Below are positions 1-11,155 of a stretch of DNA of 64,000 bases, in pieces (position 1 is the stretch's first letter; the number at the start of each line of letters is the position of its first letter). The position numbers and the translations under genes were made by a program. Source of the DNA: Vitis vinifera (lineage: Eukaryota; Streptophyta; Magnoliopsida; Vitales; Vitaceae). Under the pieces are notes generated by a model. That model did not search any database. It saw only the letters and a list, made by a program, of their open reading frames with translations, and had not been told where the DNA came from. Location of the stretch: NCBI RefSeq assembly GCF_030704535.1, contig NC_081823.1, positions 2,698,501 through 2,762,500 on the forward strand. Reading direction: 5' to 3'.

Positions 1-870
1 CGGCTTCAATGAGAACCTGCTGGAAGTACTGAAGGATGGATGATTTTTGGATTGAAATTCCCTAAGTCGGTACAAAAGGATATAGTGAACTTTCTTAAAG
101 GTTTCTATGAGCTTTCTGGCGAGAGGTTTTCATTCTGGATACCATGCTTTTTCTATGTCTCGCAAGTCTCATTACTTGGGCACCCAATCATTATCCTTCT
201 CCATCTCCACAAGACATCGAGTGGATTCCAATCTTGGCTGACAACTCAGAGACTGATTCTTTAATCGCTATACGTTCAAATGATAGTGGCACAAATCTGA
301 AACAACCCAAAGTAGACTTTCATTAGGCTTATGATGTCTTTCTGAAAACAGGACCCACCGGAACCAACACAAGCATGCAAGAACTTGGACCCAATCTGGG
401 TATCCATGCCGACCATATATAGAAACTAAGTGACACCAGTAGCCTCACAGGGAGCCGTCATGACGTTAATAAAGAGAATCCTCTAGGTCAAGAAAGCATT
501 AACAATGAGCTTAGAGAACTCTTCTGGAGTTTCTTTGCTTCCAGAGAAGACTTAATCCAGTTTCAAAGGATCTTGAATGGCAGCATTCTCGGCAGGGAAA
601 ACTGAGTATAGAGACATTCGGGACTTGACTCCTCAGCTGTTATGGGTCAGGAACTTAGCTGGCAGACCTTGCTTATATTTCAGGTTGCGAATCCCGTCCA
701 ACAGCAAGAATCCATTTTGCTTGGTGAGTGGTGTATATGCAGCAGCTGACTCGGCACTAGGAGGGGATATATTAGGTATATCAGAAGCTACAGCATGGGT
801 TTTGAGAAACGTCAGCAAGGGTATCTCTAGTGTGAATAAAGTAAGGGGTTGAGAGATGAAATGGGTATGA
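1..870 (+). pseudogene. Unidentified coding-like relic
   Basis: Short open stretches with protein-like composition occur in different frames. They include a 14-codon tail at the left edge, an open stretch around 144-325, one around 472-600 in another frame, and a 91-codon frame at 577-852. No single frame spans them, and stops separate them. I do not recognise the family. The pattern would fit a decayed gene or the last exons of a gene entering from the left. Chance ORFs cannot be excluded. Confidence 0.25.
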
Positions 871-1111
871 AGATTTAGTGAGGAAGATGGATGGATGAAT
901 GATGGGTATGGTGGAGTATCGGAGGGTAATGACGTGCATGGGGGTTGAGATATGGGTATATTAGGTTAGGTGATGAGTATGAGAGAGGTAAATAACGGCA
1001 TGGACATGAGTGGTATGAAACGGATGTGAAAAAGGTGGGCGTGATGATGGATATAATGGGCATGAAGGGTGTCGGCATCGTTGGTGCTATGGGTAGTGAT
1101 GGGTGATGCAA

Positions 1112-1440
1112 TCAATTAATGGAGCAATTTGTAGAGAGATGTATGCAAGGGTTGATGCATGCATGTGGGAAGGGTTGAAGAGAATCCGGTATGAAATGTG
1201 CGGTAAAGAAAGTGGTCCCACTCAACAATGATATGCCTCTCTTTATTAGCTTTGAACTGGTAAATTCAGCCTCAATTGGTTGCTTTAAAACCACCACTCC
1301 ATTTTCAGCTTTTTCCCAGCCTGCAACAACTTCTTCAACGACTTTGGCACGATTTCCATGAGCTTCATCACCACTAGCAGCAACTTTGGATGCAACTTCT
1401 GGTGACTGAGTGCCCAGTAATGAAGCCACTTGAGGAGAAG
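1112..1440 (-). pseudogene. Unidentified minus-strand coding-like segment
   Basis: An open minus-strand frame, best between about 1190 and 1440, has protein-like composition rich in Ala, Val, Glu and Lys (for example VVEEVVAGWEKAENGVVVL). It then degrades into a low-complexity tail. It is open toward higher coordinates, so it could be a terminal exon or a relic. The family is not recognised and no convincing acceptor site was settled. It faces the plus-strand relic at 577-852. Confidence 0.22.
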
Positions 1441-2881
1441 ACCCACTGAATACTTCTTCTACACACGACTAGATTACCAATAGATTCCAAATGGCGTCCC
1501 TGTACCAATTGAGCCTTCATGGAACTTCATGACCGAAACTTATCATCAAAACACAAACTAATCTCCACCATATTAGCTACCTTCAAAGCTTCATTTTAGA
1601 ACACATTGGTGTCACAGCATCTCAAAATCATCAGTGGTCAAGTCAATCTCCAGAATGAATCAACGTGAGAAAACAGAACCCATCAACCATCTCACCATAA
1701 TGTCAGGTCTAGCTATAACCAGCTTCTTTCAATCCCGAAACCTTGAGTGCATATCCAGGAAGAAAGCAAAGGGAACAAGAGAACCATAACAGAATAAAGA
1801 AAAGAAGAAATGAAGCTTTTAACTATCATGCTGAACCCATCTCATCATTTCATCCATAGGTTCAACAATCAGTGGGTTTAAAAGGGAAGATGTTTGCTGG
1901 GGTAAAACTTTAAAATACAACAAGCTCTCCATAGGTTAAACTAGTAATCATCAAAACACAACAACCTAACAAGCAGAGATCAAATCATAGAAAATAAACA
2001 GGAGAAATACGAAAGATGAGAGAATATACAGGAAAAACCATAAATGGCCATACCTGAAACTATCTGTCCTGCTCTCTGTGACCTCCTTGCTTCTTCTCTC
2101 AAGCTCCAGAACACACCCAAAATATCTCCTCACTAATAAGCCTTCCTCCGTCTCCTCCTCTTCTTCAACTCTAGGATCTCTCTAATAAAATCTCTCTCAA
2201 AACTCCCTCTTCAATCGGATGCCCTCTCTACAGCAACAAAAATCCTCTTTCAAGCCTCTCCTCTCTCAAAATATCTCTCCGGCAGCCTCAGCTCAAGGAA
2301 TCCCTTCCAACCAAAACTCTTCTCTCCCTCTAGCTCTCTGTTCTCTCTTCCTCCCAAAAAAAACTCCCAGACCAGCACCCTTCCCCTCACGGCTGCTCCT
2401 CTGTCCCCCCACTTCCTCCGTATCCCAGGCACCTCACCTTCTCTAACTTAGAACCCTCTCTTCCTTTCTCTGCTGAGAAAACTCTAATCCCCCTGGTTCT
2501 TTTCTCTCTCTGCAGTAGCAGCCTTCTCCCAGCTATCTCTGCCCCCCGTAACCAACCTACAGACCTGCCTCCACTACTTTCCCCTGACGACACACCCCAT
2601 TGCCTAACGGAATACGCTCCCCATATGTTCCTCTTCTAGAACCTTCCTCCACATGTCAAATTTCTATTGGTTCCTCAAATGCTCAGCTGATTCCCTAGCA
2701 TCCATCCCTGAGCTGACACGTGGCCATCTAAAATGGTGACACCTGGCCAAATAGTCTACAGAAAATTCAAAGGGAAATGTCACCAAAATGGGGGTCAACA
2801 ACACGTCATAACAGACCAGTATCTCCACCACACGCCACCATTGGAACCACCTCCTGACATGCCCGTCACGGAGTCGCCCCA
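1441..2881. other. Non-genic stretch with a CT-rich block
   Basis: No supportable gene. From about 2080 to 2600 the plus strand is strongly pyrimidine-rich (repeated CTC, TCT and CCT runs), as in plant 5' UTRs or LTR regions. Open frames here (2219-2446 plus, 2250-2593 minus) follow from that composition. ACACGTGG, a G-box-like core, lies near 2718. Confidence 0.4.
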
Positions 2882-3272
2882 TGTAACGACTCGCTTCTAA
2901 CATTGTAGATATTATTCACTTTAAACCTAAAGGGACTCTTACGGCTTTAAAAGGTATTTACAGTGTTACGAGGAGTCTATACTTATATAGCGTTAGAAAC
3001 TTCCCCCTATCCGATGTGGGATATCACAAACACCCTCATGCAGACACAATGTTCTCGTTGTGTTCTACGGGATTGTGGGACCAAACAAACCCCACAAAGG
3101 TTAGGGATTGGCTCTGATACTATTTGTAACGATCCGCTTCCAATCGTGTAGATATTGTCCGTTTTTGACCAAAATGGGCTCTCACGGCTTTAAAACGCAT
3201 CTATAGAGTTACAAGAAATTCATTCTTATATAGCGCCAGAAACTTTCCTCCTATTCGATATGAGATATCACA
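2882..3272 (-). mobile_element. Complete miniature TRIM-type LTR element
   Basis: Two imperfect direct repeats, 2882-3028 and 3125-3272 (147 and 148 bp), both begin TGTAACGA and end ATATCACA, so they have TG...CA ends. They flank a 96-bp interior. At the right end of the interior the minus strand reads TAGTATCAGAGCC two bases inside the LTR. This differs by one base from the initiator-tRNA-Met primer-binding site TGGTATCAGAGC. The element therefore runs on the minus strand and codes for nothing, which fits terminal-repeat retrotransposons in miniature (TRIM). The flanks give only a weak possible duplication (cccca/tccca). It is not Cassandra, because no 5S rRNA-like segment is visible. Confidence 0.75.
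2982..3022 (-). promoter_or_regulatory. U-snRNA-like promoter in TRIM LTR (left copy)
   Basis: On the minus strand ATCCCACATCG (3012-3022) matches the plant snRNA upstream sequence element RTCCCACATCG. After a 22-nt gap comes TATATAAG (2982-2989). In plant U-snRNA genes a gap of this size is close to the Pol III type; Pol II genes have about one helical turn more. The second LTR keeps the layout with a decayed USE (3256-3266), a 23-nt gap and the same TATATAAG (3225-3232). Activity is inferred, not shown. Confidence 0.5.
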
Positions 3273-3569
3273 TCCCATGTCCACAGTCAACACCGCCATC
3301 TCACACTCATTCATTTCCATCCATCTTTATCCATAAGTTTCAAAATGGGTAAGCATTCTTCGAAATCTACATTACCTATTATTGAATTATTTATTAATTC
3401 GAGTTGGTTTGTTATTCAAAATATTATTTATTTATTTGGATTTTTTTTTTTTTATAATACCTTGCAACTTTAGATTGTTGACCCCACATGTAACAATTAA
3501 GGTAAATATAAGATATTATTGGTACCAGAACTATATGTGATTTATTAGGACCACATTTATAGTCTTAAC

Positions 3570-4467
3570 CATGGGTTTAAAAATTGAATCGGGTCGGCTC
3601 CGACTGCCAGCCAGTCTCAATTTCTATCACGGTTTCAGTCAAATCTGGCCAATTGGACTAGAAAGCAATCGAATTAGAATCGGACCACTTGAACTGAAGG
3701 TCCGAACGCGAACCAGATGAACCGATCGGTTCCCTTCGAACCGTCCGATTCAACCATTTTTTATTTTTTCCCAGCATCTCATTTTCCTTTTCCCTCCCCC
3801 ACATGACTAATACATCCATTGTCACCTAGAGCGTCGTCCTACCAGGTTGTACCTCCACTATCGCCTAGAGCGTCATCTTGCCGATAGCACCCCCCGATGC
3901 TGGAACCCCCCTCTCACTCCCCCGCGCCGCACGTCGGAAACCTCCTAACCCCGCCCCCAAAACGCTTCAAATCCCAACCCCCCACCTGTAAAGCCCCATC
4001 GCCCCTCACCCCCAGCGGCCCGCTAAAAAGCTCCCCCCAGTGGCAAAAAGCCCTCCCACGGCACTGGAAACCTCCCAAAAGCCTTACCTTCCATTTTTGT
4101 CTTTTAAAATTTAATTATGATGTTTTATATTTAATTTCTTAATTTTTATTAATTATAATTGTAGTGATGTGTTTAATATTTATTTTTTTTATTTTTGTTT
4201 TATTTATTGCACATTTAAATTTTAATTTATTGAAATTATTGAAATTATTGAGTTGATTGACATCTATAGGTAAAAAATTTTGTGAAAAAACTCAACAAAC
4301 GTAATAGATACTATCAAAATTTAGAGATGATTTATTATTTTTATTTATTAATTTTTAAAATTTTAATAATATATAAAATATATATTTATAACGTCATCGG
4401 TCCAACCAGTGAACCATGAATCGATAACTTTTCATGTTCAATGGTCGATCCGATTTTAAAAACATTG
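3570..4467. mobile_element. hAT-like non-autonomous DNA transposon
   Basis: The 898-bp segment starts CATGGGTTTAAAAATTGAAT and ends with the reverse complement of CAATGTTTTTAAAATCGG. These are imperfect terminal inverted repeats with the CAnnG start typical of hAT elements. Flanking 8-bp sequences gtcttaac (3562-3569) and gacttaac (4468-4475) match at 7 of 8 positions, the duplication length expected for hAT. Subterminal regions are rich in CCGATTC/GAACCG-type words in both orientations. The centre is CT-rich (3780-4080) then AT-rich (4090-4380). No transposase is visible, so it is a deletion derivative or MITE-like element. Confidence 0.7.
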
Positions 4468-4477
4468 GACTTAACCA

Positions 4478-6060
4478 ACTTGGCTATCAGTTGATTGGGT
4501 ATGCTTGTTATTCATATTGGGCTCTTGGATTTCACTTACTTATGGGCTTGGGTCTCATTTTCTATGCATGAGCCCATTTGACGACTTTGGCAGAGTTTGT
4601 GGATATATGATGTGCAGAGGGCCAAATTTAAAGGAAGAATGGAATGTTTGGAAGGTGTATTTAAGGGCATGGAACATAGGAAAAGGGGAAGGACAACTCA
4701 TTTTTCATGGGAAGCCTTTATTTAAAAATTAAAATTGAATTTTTTTTATAAATAAAGTTGATTTTTTTTTTGACAAAATAAGGATAATTTTTTTAATACT
4801 TTTTTTAAAATAATTTTGAAATCCTTTTCCTTAAAAATAATAAGTTTATAATCTCTTTTTACAAATTTGAAATAATTTGGTATAAATTGTAGAACTCCTT
4901 TTTTTAAATAAAGTTAAAGTTTTGAAATCATTTCGTAAGGCTAATGTTTGATTCTTGAAAAATGCGAGAGAAAGAAAATTGGGAGGAAAAATGGAAAGAA
5001 AGAAAAAGTTAAGGAAATGAATATAAATTTTTTCACTTGTTTGGTTATCCATGGAAAATTCAAGGAAAAAAAAAAAAGAATTAGTTTTCTTTTGTTTGGT
5101 TAACCACGAAAAAGGTCAAGGAAAAATGGAAGAAAAACAAAATCAATAATTTGTATTAGACAGTTATCAATTTGTTGAATAATAAAATAAATTTTGTGCT
5201 CTTATTTTCTAAAAATCAGTTTTGCAAAACTGTTGCAGAAACACATAACCAACCCACATCCTAACTCAAAACATTGCTCCCTACTCATAGGAATTTATAT
5301 GAAAATCAATGCATAGATCAACCAAATTCAATAATCCTAGAAATCACACACAAGCAACCAAATTTCCTGCAAATTAACACTGCATTTGTGTTCTTATTCT
5401 TTTATTGAAATTGTACTGGAAACGAAGCTTTGGTCTCTCTTGAGATTCTCATAGTTTGAGTTTACATGTTTCACGGTTGAGCTTTGTGTTCAACCATGAC
5501 ATATTCAGTGTGACATGGCTAAATTGCATAAGCAGTTGGACTAAGAAGGAAGAGAATACAAGTCCATACCAGCATCTTGCCAAATAACCCACATGAATTG
5601 ATTGGAATTGGTCCAAATCCTTTTCACATGAGTGAATCTTATGAGCATCAAATTGTTGTACACCCCCAAATCTTATTACTGTGGCTTGGAAATCATCTAT
5701 TGAAAATCAAGATATTCCATTTCACCTTGTCCTAAACCAGTACATGGTTTTAAACTAAGAAAAGTAAAAACCAATGCACTTCATATAGATCTTTTTAGAA
5801 TTTTTATCATACATTGTAGTTACTTCTTTAGGAAATAAGCATTTCTATGTTGAGGCTTTCTTGCAAGCAATAGCAATCAAATTATGATTATTTTTTCCCC
5901 TTTGTTTTGCATCATTTCAACCACATTGCAAAGTCAAAGGAGCTAGGAGTCAAAGAATGGCAATGGTTTGGACTAATAAAGCCAAACAGAGAAAAAACCA
6001 GAGAGAGTCCAACTTTTCTATGAACCTTGAATCTTCCATGAAAAATAAAGCCAAATAAAG
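4478..6060. other. AT-rich intergenic DNA
   Basis: No supportable gene. Short open frames at 4505-4732 (plus) and 4846-5052 (minus) lack recognisable composition. About 4900-5140 contains a repeated phrase (tttggttaacc/aaggaaaaatggaagaaa) suggesting a local duplication. From 5400 to 6050 base composition is less extreme, but no exon could be defended. Confidence 0.4.
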
Positions 6061-6079
6061 CTCACAAATTTGAACATAC

Positions 6080-6204
6080 CAGAGTTTCGACAATAGAGAG
6101 GAGCTCTATAATTTGCTTCAATCTTCTTTTGGACTGTCTCTACACTTTCTATAGGACCTCTACAAACCTTGCTAAAGGAATATACATCTACCATGCCCTC
6201 ACTG
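6080..6204 (-). pseudogene. Orphan exon-like segment (downstream)
   Basis: On the minus strand a frame reads MVDVYSFSKVCRGPIESV and continues to YRAPLYCRNS. It is bounded by an acceptor-like TTAATGCAG and a donor-like GTATGTTC, so it looks like an internal exon. I do not recognise the family. Its phase does not join directly to the exon-like segment at 6619-6729, so either an exon between them is lost or the pair is a relic. Confidence 0.3.
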
Positions 6205-6618
6205 CTGCATTAATCCACAAGATGCCATTAATCCAATCACAAACTACACTAATCTAATGGCAAAATGGGTTGGCAAAATCTACAACACTCACCCATTCCC
6301 CATGCTGAAAACCTGAAAAGATAATTGAATAATATGCTGAAAAGATAGATGAATAAAAAGAAGTTTCCATAACAAATGAATAAAAAGAAGTTTCCATAAC
6401 AAACAAATAAAAAAAATCCCTTATAGTAAATGAATAAAAGAAGTCTTTCATAAGTCTAAAAATATAATAGATCAATTTCTAATAGTCAATTAACTATCAT
6501 CCATGAGTTTTGAGTATAGCCCCAAAATAAAACTAAAACTAAAAATAAAAATAATCTCCATCTTAAATTAGGCATAAAAAAAAAGTAAGTCAAAATTTAA
6601 CTGACAACCAAAGCTTAC

Positions 6619-6729
6619 GCCTATCAATTGGACAAGCAAGGAAGGCTCGAGCTACACTGACATCACCAGTAAGAGCTTGATATGCTTTCATATGAGATAC
6701 ATCACTCATGCTTCCAATCTTAGCAATCT
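6619..6729 (-). pseudogene. Orphan exon-like segment (upstream)
   Basis: Read on the minus strand, a 111-nt open stretch encodes IAKIGSMSDVSHMKAYQA and continues ...GDVSVARAFLACPIDR. It is preceded by TTTTCTTTTGAAG and followed by GTAAGC, which resemble splice sites. Composition is clearly protein-like against AT-rich surroundings. The family is not recognised. No further convincing exons were found within several kilobases, so I treat it as a fragment of a broken gene. Confidence 0.35.
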
Positions 6730-6739
6730 CTTCAAAAGA

Positions 6740-7570
6740 AAACATTAAATTGAATCACATATTTGCATTTTAATTCTTTATTTTTTTTTCCTTTTCCTTC
6801 TTTAAAAAACTTAAATGACATGTGTTTTTAATAATAACTTTTAAGTAAATATATTACTCCAAGAGACTAATGTTTAATCATTCAATCTATTTAAGTGGCT
6901 TGAGATCAAATCAAATAATCATTTATTTATTTCTTTAAGATGAAATTAGCTTCAAATCAAATGACATGCATTAATTGTTTATGATTATTGGTACAATTTG
7001 AAGAAAATAAAAAATAATAATAAATAAAATATGTTATACCGAAAAGGTGTTTGGGCATATTGCAAAATTCTGATTTTTTTAATCCATACGAAGGAGTGAC
7101 TAAAAAAGTTAAAAGTAATTTCTAATACTCAAAATGAATTTTTGGTAAAACTTGGGCTTTTGACAAACCACCTCTTTTTACTTATTTATTTATTTTGTTA
7201 TACGATACATCACAAAAAATAGCATCAAAAATATATTTTTGTTTTATGTTTTATATTTTGTTTGCTTCCAAAAAAATAAGTACTAGAGAAGGAAAAAAAA
7301 ATTGAAGGAAAATAATTTTCTCATATTTTGTTTATCTTGGAAAATAGAAGAAAATTAAATATAATTAAAAAAAAAAAGGTGTTTGGGAATGGAATTTATT
7401 TCTCATTTTTATTTTTTATTCCAACATTGCAAACATGTTTAATATAATACAACATTTGTAAAACGACAAATCAACTATGCTTAAGGAAACTAAAGAAATA
7501 AATCATCAAGATAGTGTAAAATTTAGTGTCCATTAAGACAGACCTTTTTTTGCTTTTAAAAATTAGAAAA
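6740..7570. other. AT-rich intergenic DNA
   Basis: Low-complexity AT-rich sequence with homopolymer runs. No gene, RNA or complete transposon is supported. Confidence 0.4.
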
Positions 7571-7571
7571 T

Positions 7572-7855
7572 AATTGTAAATTTTATCTAAGATACAAAGA
7601 TTTGAAACTTAGGAAGTAATGTCTTATTACAATTCATAGTAACACAACCCAAGTATCATTTCAGAAAAACTGAGCCACCAAAATTCAAGTGGGGCTATGC
7701 AATATTTTTTCCTCCGTAAAGAATAGTTCTATAAATAATAAAACACAAACATCATTGGTCACACAATTAACAGACAAAAATTTATTGTATCTTCAAAAAT
7801 AATGAATTATCAAGCAATAAGGCTTGTTTGGAAATGCTTTCAAAAAAAATTAAAA
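7572..7855 (-). pseudogene. Rearranged partial copy of S4-gene 3' region
   Basis: Positions 7572-7686 match the flank of the S4-domain gene at about 12330-12434. They include a shared stretch of about 22 identical bases (caattcatagtaacacaacc...). Positions 7684-7855 match about 13021-13205, inside that gene's eighth intron. The two matching blocks abut here, but in the gene they are separated by nearly 590 bp that contain the last two exons. The copy is thus a partial duplication that lost exons 9 and 10. It codes for nothing. Confidence 0.65.
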
Positions 7856-8181
7856 TAGTTTTATCTATAAAACTGTAATCATCAACTCAATTTTAAACTT
7901 AAATTTAAAATCATAATTGATAACTAGGCTTTTAATTATTTTTAGAAAAAAAAATGAAAAACATCAAAATCATAGTCATCGATAGTTTTGTAACTTAGAT
8001 TGCAAGTGGATTGGTTTGAGAATTATCGGGTGTTGATTAATGGAATTTTTTTTATTAAAAACTCAATTAATTTGAGGTATTAAGCCTCATAGAGGGTGCA
8101 ATCTCCCACAAGCAGGCTGGGTATGAAAAAGAGGTCAAGACTCATGAAAAATGATAATATCTCTCAATTATTATCACACAC

Positions 8182-8304
8182 TCTTTGTCATTCATTATCT
8201 TTCTTCCTTTGATCATTCATTAACTAATTTCTAACCATCACACAATCTTTGTCATTCATTATCTTTCTTCCTTTGATAATTCATTAACTAATTTCTAACC
8301 ATCA
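8182..8304. repeat. 64-bp tandem duplication
   Basis: Two nearly identical copies of a 64-nt unit beginning tctttgtcattcattatctt and ending near aaccatca, starting at 8182 and 8246. Only a few substitutions separate them, so the duplication is fairly recent. Confidence 0.8.
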
Positions 8305-8309
8305 ATTCA

Positions 8310-10605
8310 TTTCTTATGATGTTCATCATGTTCGGATGACATGTAACTATTTATGATATAGTAATCTTTCACTTTTATGAGTCATATTAAAATTAAAGTT
8401 AAAAGTAATTAAAAAATAAATTGATATAATGAATAATAAATTAAAGTTAAAAATAATTAAAAGATCAATTGATACAATGAATAATTGAAATGTTGGAGGA
8501 AATTAAAAATAAAAAATAAAAAATTTTGAATTTCAAATTTATCCATAGTGAAAATAGAGGAAGAAAGATGAATGATATTCAAGTTAAAGTTATCAACTCA
8601 ATTATACTAATCATTTTTTTCATCATCTACAACCATCTTGGTACACACCTCTACATCAATTAGGGATACACGATAGAAGGAATTGTCATATTTACAAACT
8701 TCACCTTTAACAAGCGTAGATTTATTTCAATAGTGTTTTTTTTTCTATCCTAAAGCATGTGTCTTTCTCCTAAGACTGGGAGCGGTAAATTAAAAAGTCA
8801 AATCGCGTCATCTCTATAATAGGTAAATGTCTCTTTTTTCTCTTGAAATTGTTGGAATTATTTGTAATAAGATATTGGCTACAATTGAAAAGGCCTTATC
8901 AATAAAATTTCCATTTATCCGCGATCTAGGCATACTAAGAGACGGGGTGCTTCTATGCAAGGTTGTCATCACCTCCACACATGCACTTCCTCACATCCTA
9001 GAGGGCTTTCTATAAGTAAAGCTTTTACATCTCTCAACATTTAGGTTAATCTAAGTGTATATTAGAAGAATGTGGGTGCATCCGAAAAACCTATGTGACT
9101 AAAACAATAAATGAAACAAATTGACCACACGAGTATCCATTCAATCCAGTTTTGGGTAATATAGGTCTTCAATGATCGGAGTCTTGTCGACATTGATATG
9201 CCTAACTCCATAGTGCTCCCAAACATCAATATAGCCCGGACCTTACTCCAAGTCTCTAGCTTGTTCAAAAGCAAACATGAATTAACAAGTCTCTTATATA
9301 ATACAAGATCAAGGGAAACAAAAATACCAACTTCTCTCCTCATTTATCATAATTATGGGACCATATCAACATGCTCTCTCTATATTTCTCTTGATTGGTA
9401 TCTTCATTTGAAATTAGGTTAGTTTGCGTCTCCATAGACAACCTCCCTATTTATCTTGTTTAGATACACTTGCTTTAGAAACAAAGGAGAAGAACAAATT
9501 TGGTTAATATATTTACCTTTAACAAAATAATGTTTGCTCAAACTATTTAAAGTATAAAATTAAAAAAAAAAATTGCTTTCTCTAATATTAGAAAAATGAA
9601 ATTTTGATAGTAGTAAAAGATAAGTATCTATTTGTAAACTATGTAAAAATATTTTTCTAATTCAAAAAAAAAAAAATTGAAAAAATTTGTATTCAAAACA
9701 ATCTTTTGAAAATGTATTCTACAAGAAAAAAGTAACCATTTGAAAGTTACTATTTGACATATTTACATAATGTTTAATAATCCAATTGTAGATGGAAATA
9801 ACATCACATCAAACTTACTGAATTAAGAGGTTATATTTTTTTCCTGCCCATTATTAAAACAACAAAATCATTTTACTTCATTAGCAAATTACACCTATCC
9901 AAAATATTTTAGGTAGGTTTTTTCCATAGTGATTATGTTTTCTTACATCCATTACCATGTGGGGGAAAAAATTTAGTACCTTTAGTTCACAACATGAGAA
10001 AACTTAAATCAAATCATGTTTATGGTCAAGGGTATGTTAAAGGTAGAACTTAAAGCAGACAAAATTAAATGAAAATTGTTGATATGATAGTTAGAATGTA
10101 ATTTTGCCTCGAAAATAACTATCACAAATCATTGAACTTCCATTAGGACACACACTTGATGACTATAATTGAAGACTCTAGTAAGTATACTTAGAATTTT
10201 TTTTATTTTCTAAGTGTCTTCCTTAAGTGTCCCTATTTTTTATTTTCTAAGTTTTTTTAAAAGATTTTAGATTTTTTTTTCCTAAAAAAAGTGTTTTGCT
10301 AATATGGCATGATAAAAATTAGAGCTTTAATATTAAAACAAAATGTAAATATATTTTGAGAGAGCCTAGCAAATTGAGGATTATGTTTATATATTCGATT
10401 TAATTGACAATTTTATTTCATTTCTTAGTAATTATGATGTGACATACTTCTTGGGGAGAAATGTATGCATTTTAATTTGAGGTTACTAAAGTTTACGGAA
10501 TAGCTACAATATAGTTTTCAAGCATGTGAGAAATAAGTTTTAATACCCTCCCAACATTAATTATTATCATAAAAGAGTCAAAATTTTGCTTTAAAAAAAA
10601 TTCAA
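8310..10605. other. AT-rich intergenic DNA
   Basis: No supportable gene. Frames at 8827-9015 (plus) and 9062-9343 (minus, overlapped by a plus frame at 9198-9422) lie in a block of slightly higher GC (8930-9450). They show no family resemblance and no clear splice context. Confidence 0.35.
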
Positions 10606-10611
10606 ATAAAT

Positions 10612-10855
10612 CAATGAATGAAAAATAGAATTTATTTCTCATTCTCATTTTCTATTCTAACATTTTAAACATAACCTACAATGAAGGCTAAAAAATAAGT
10701 TCATATTAGCCATTAAAGATATAAATTCAAATTCATCAATGAATGAGAAACAAAATTTATTTCTAATTCTCATTTTCTGTTCTAATATTCTAAACATAAC
10801 CTACAATAAAGGGAAAGAAATAAGTTGATATTAGTCATTAGAGATATTTAAGGTA
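10612..10855. repeat. 125-bp tandem duplication
   Basis: Two diverged copies with a period of 125 nt, starting caatgaatga at 10612 and 10737. Both contain tttatttct(c/a)attctcatttt and end with taagtt(c/g)atattag. A related phrase occurs singly near 7385-7425, so the unit belongs to a dispersed family. Confidence 0.7.
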
Positions 10856-11155
10856 TTCATGAGTTTTTTGTACCAACCAATCACCGAGTAGAAAGAGATA
10901 ATAGAACATCAATGTCAACCATGAATAGATAAGATGCATTTTGTGATCACAACGTTTTCATTCATAATTTGTTTCATATATTCAATGCATTTCGATTGAT
11001 CATCATTTTAGGATGACAACGCAACTATTTACATGAGAGGTTTATTCACCCTTAAAAACAAGATGATAATTGGGTAGGTGCAAATCCAAATGTTATTGCA
11101 AATAAAAGGATTAAAAGGAATTAAAAAGGATTCAAATAAAAGATGCTACTACTGA

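Noticed and set aside
2219..2593. Overlapping frames in the CT-rich block
   Set aside because: Both strands are open because of simple composition; there is no protein-like pattern.
2882..3272. Cassandra-type TRIM
   Set aside because: The LTRs lack the 5S rRNA-like internal promoter that defines Cassandra.
6254..6475. Repetitive minus-strand frame (FYSFVMETS repeats)
   Set aside because: It comes from a short local DNA duplication (aagaagtttccataacaaa) in AT-rich sequence.
8182..8304. CRISPR-like array
   Set aside because: There are only two adjacent copies without spacers in plant nuclear DNA; it is a plain tandem duplication.
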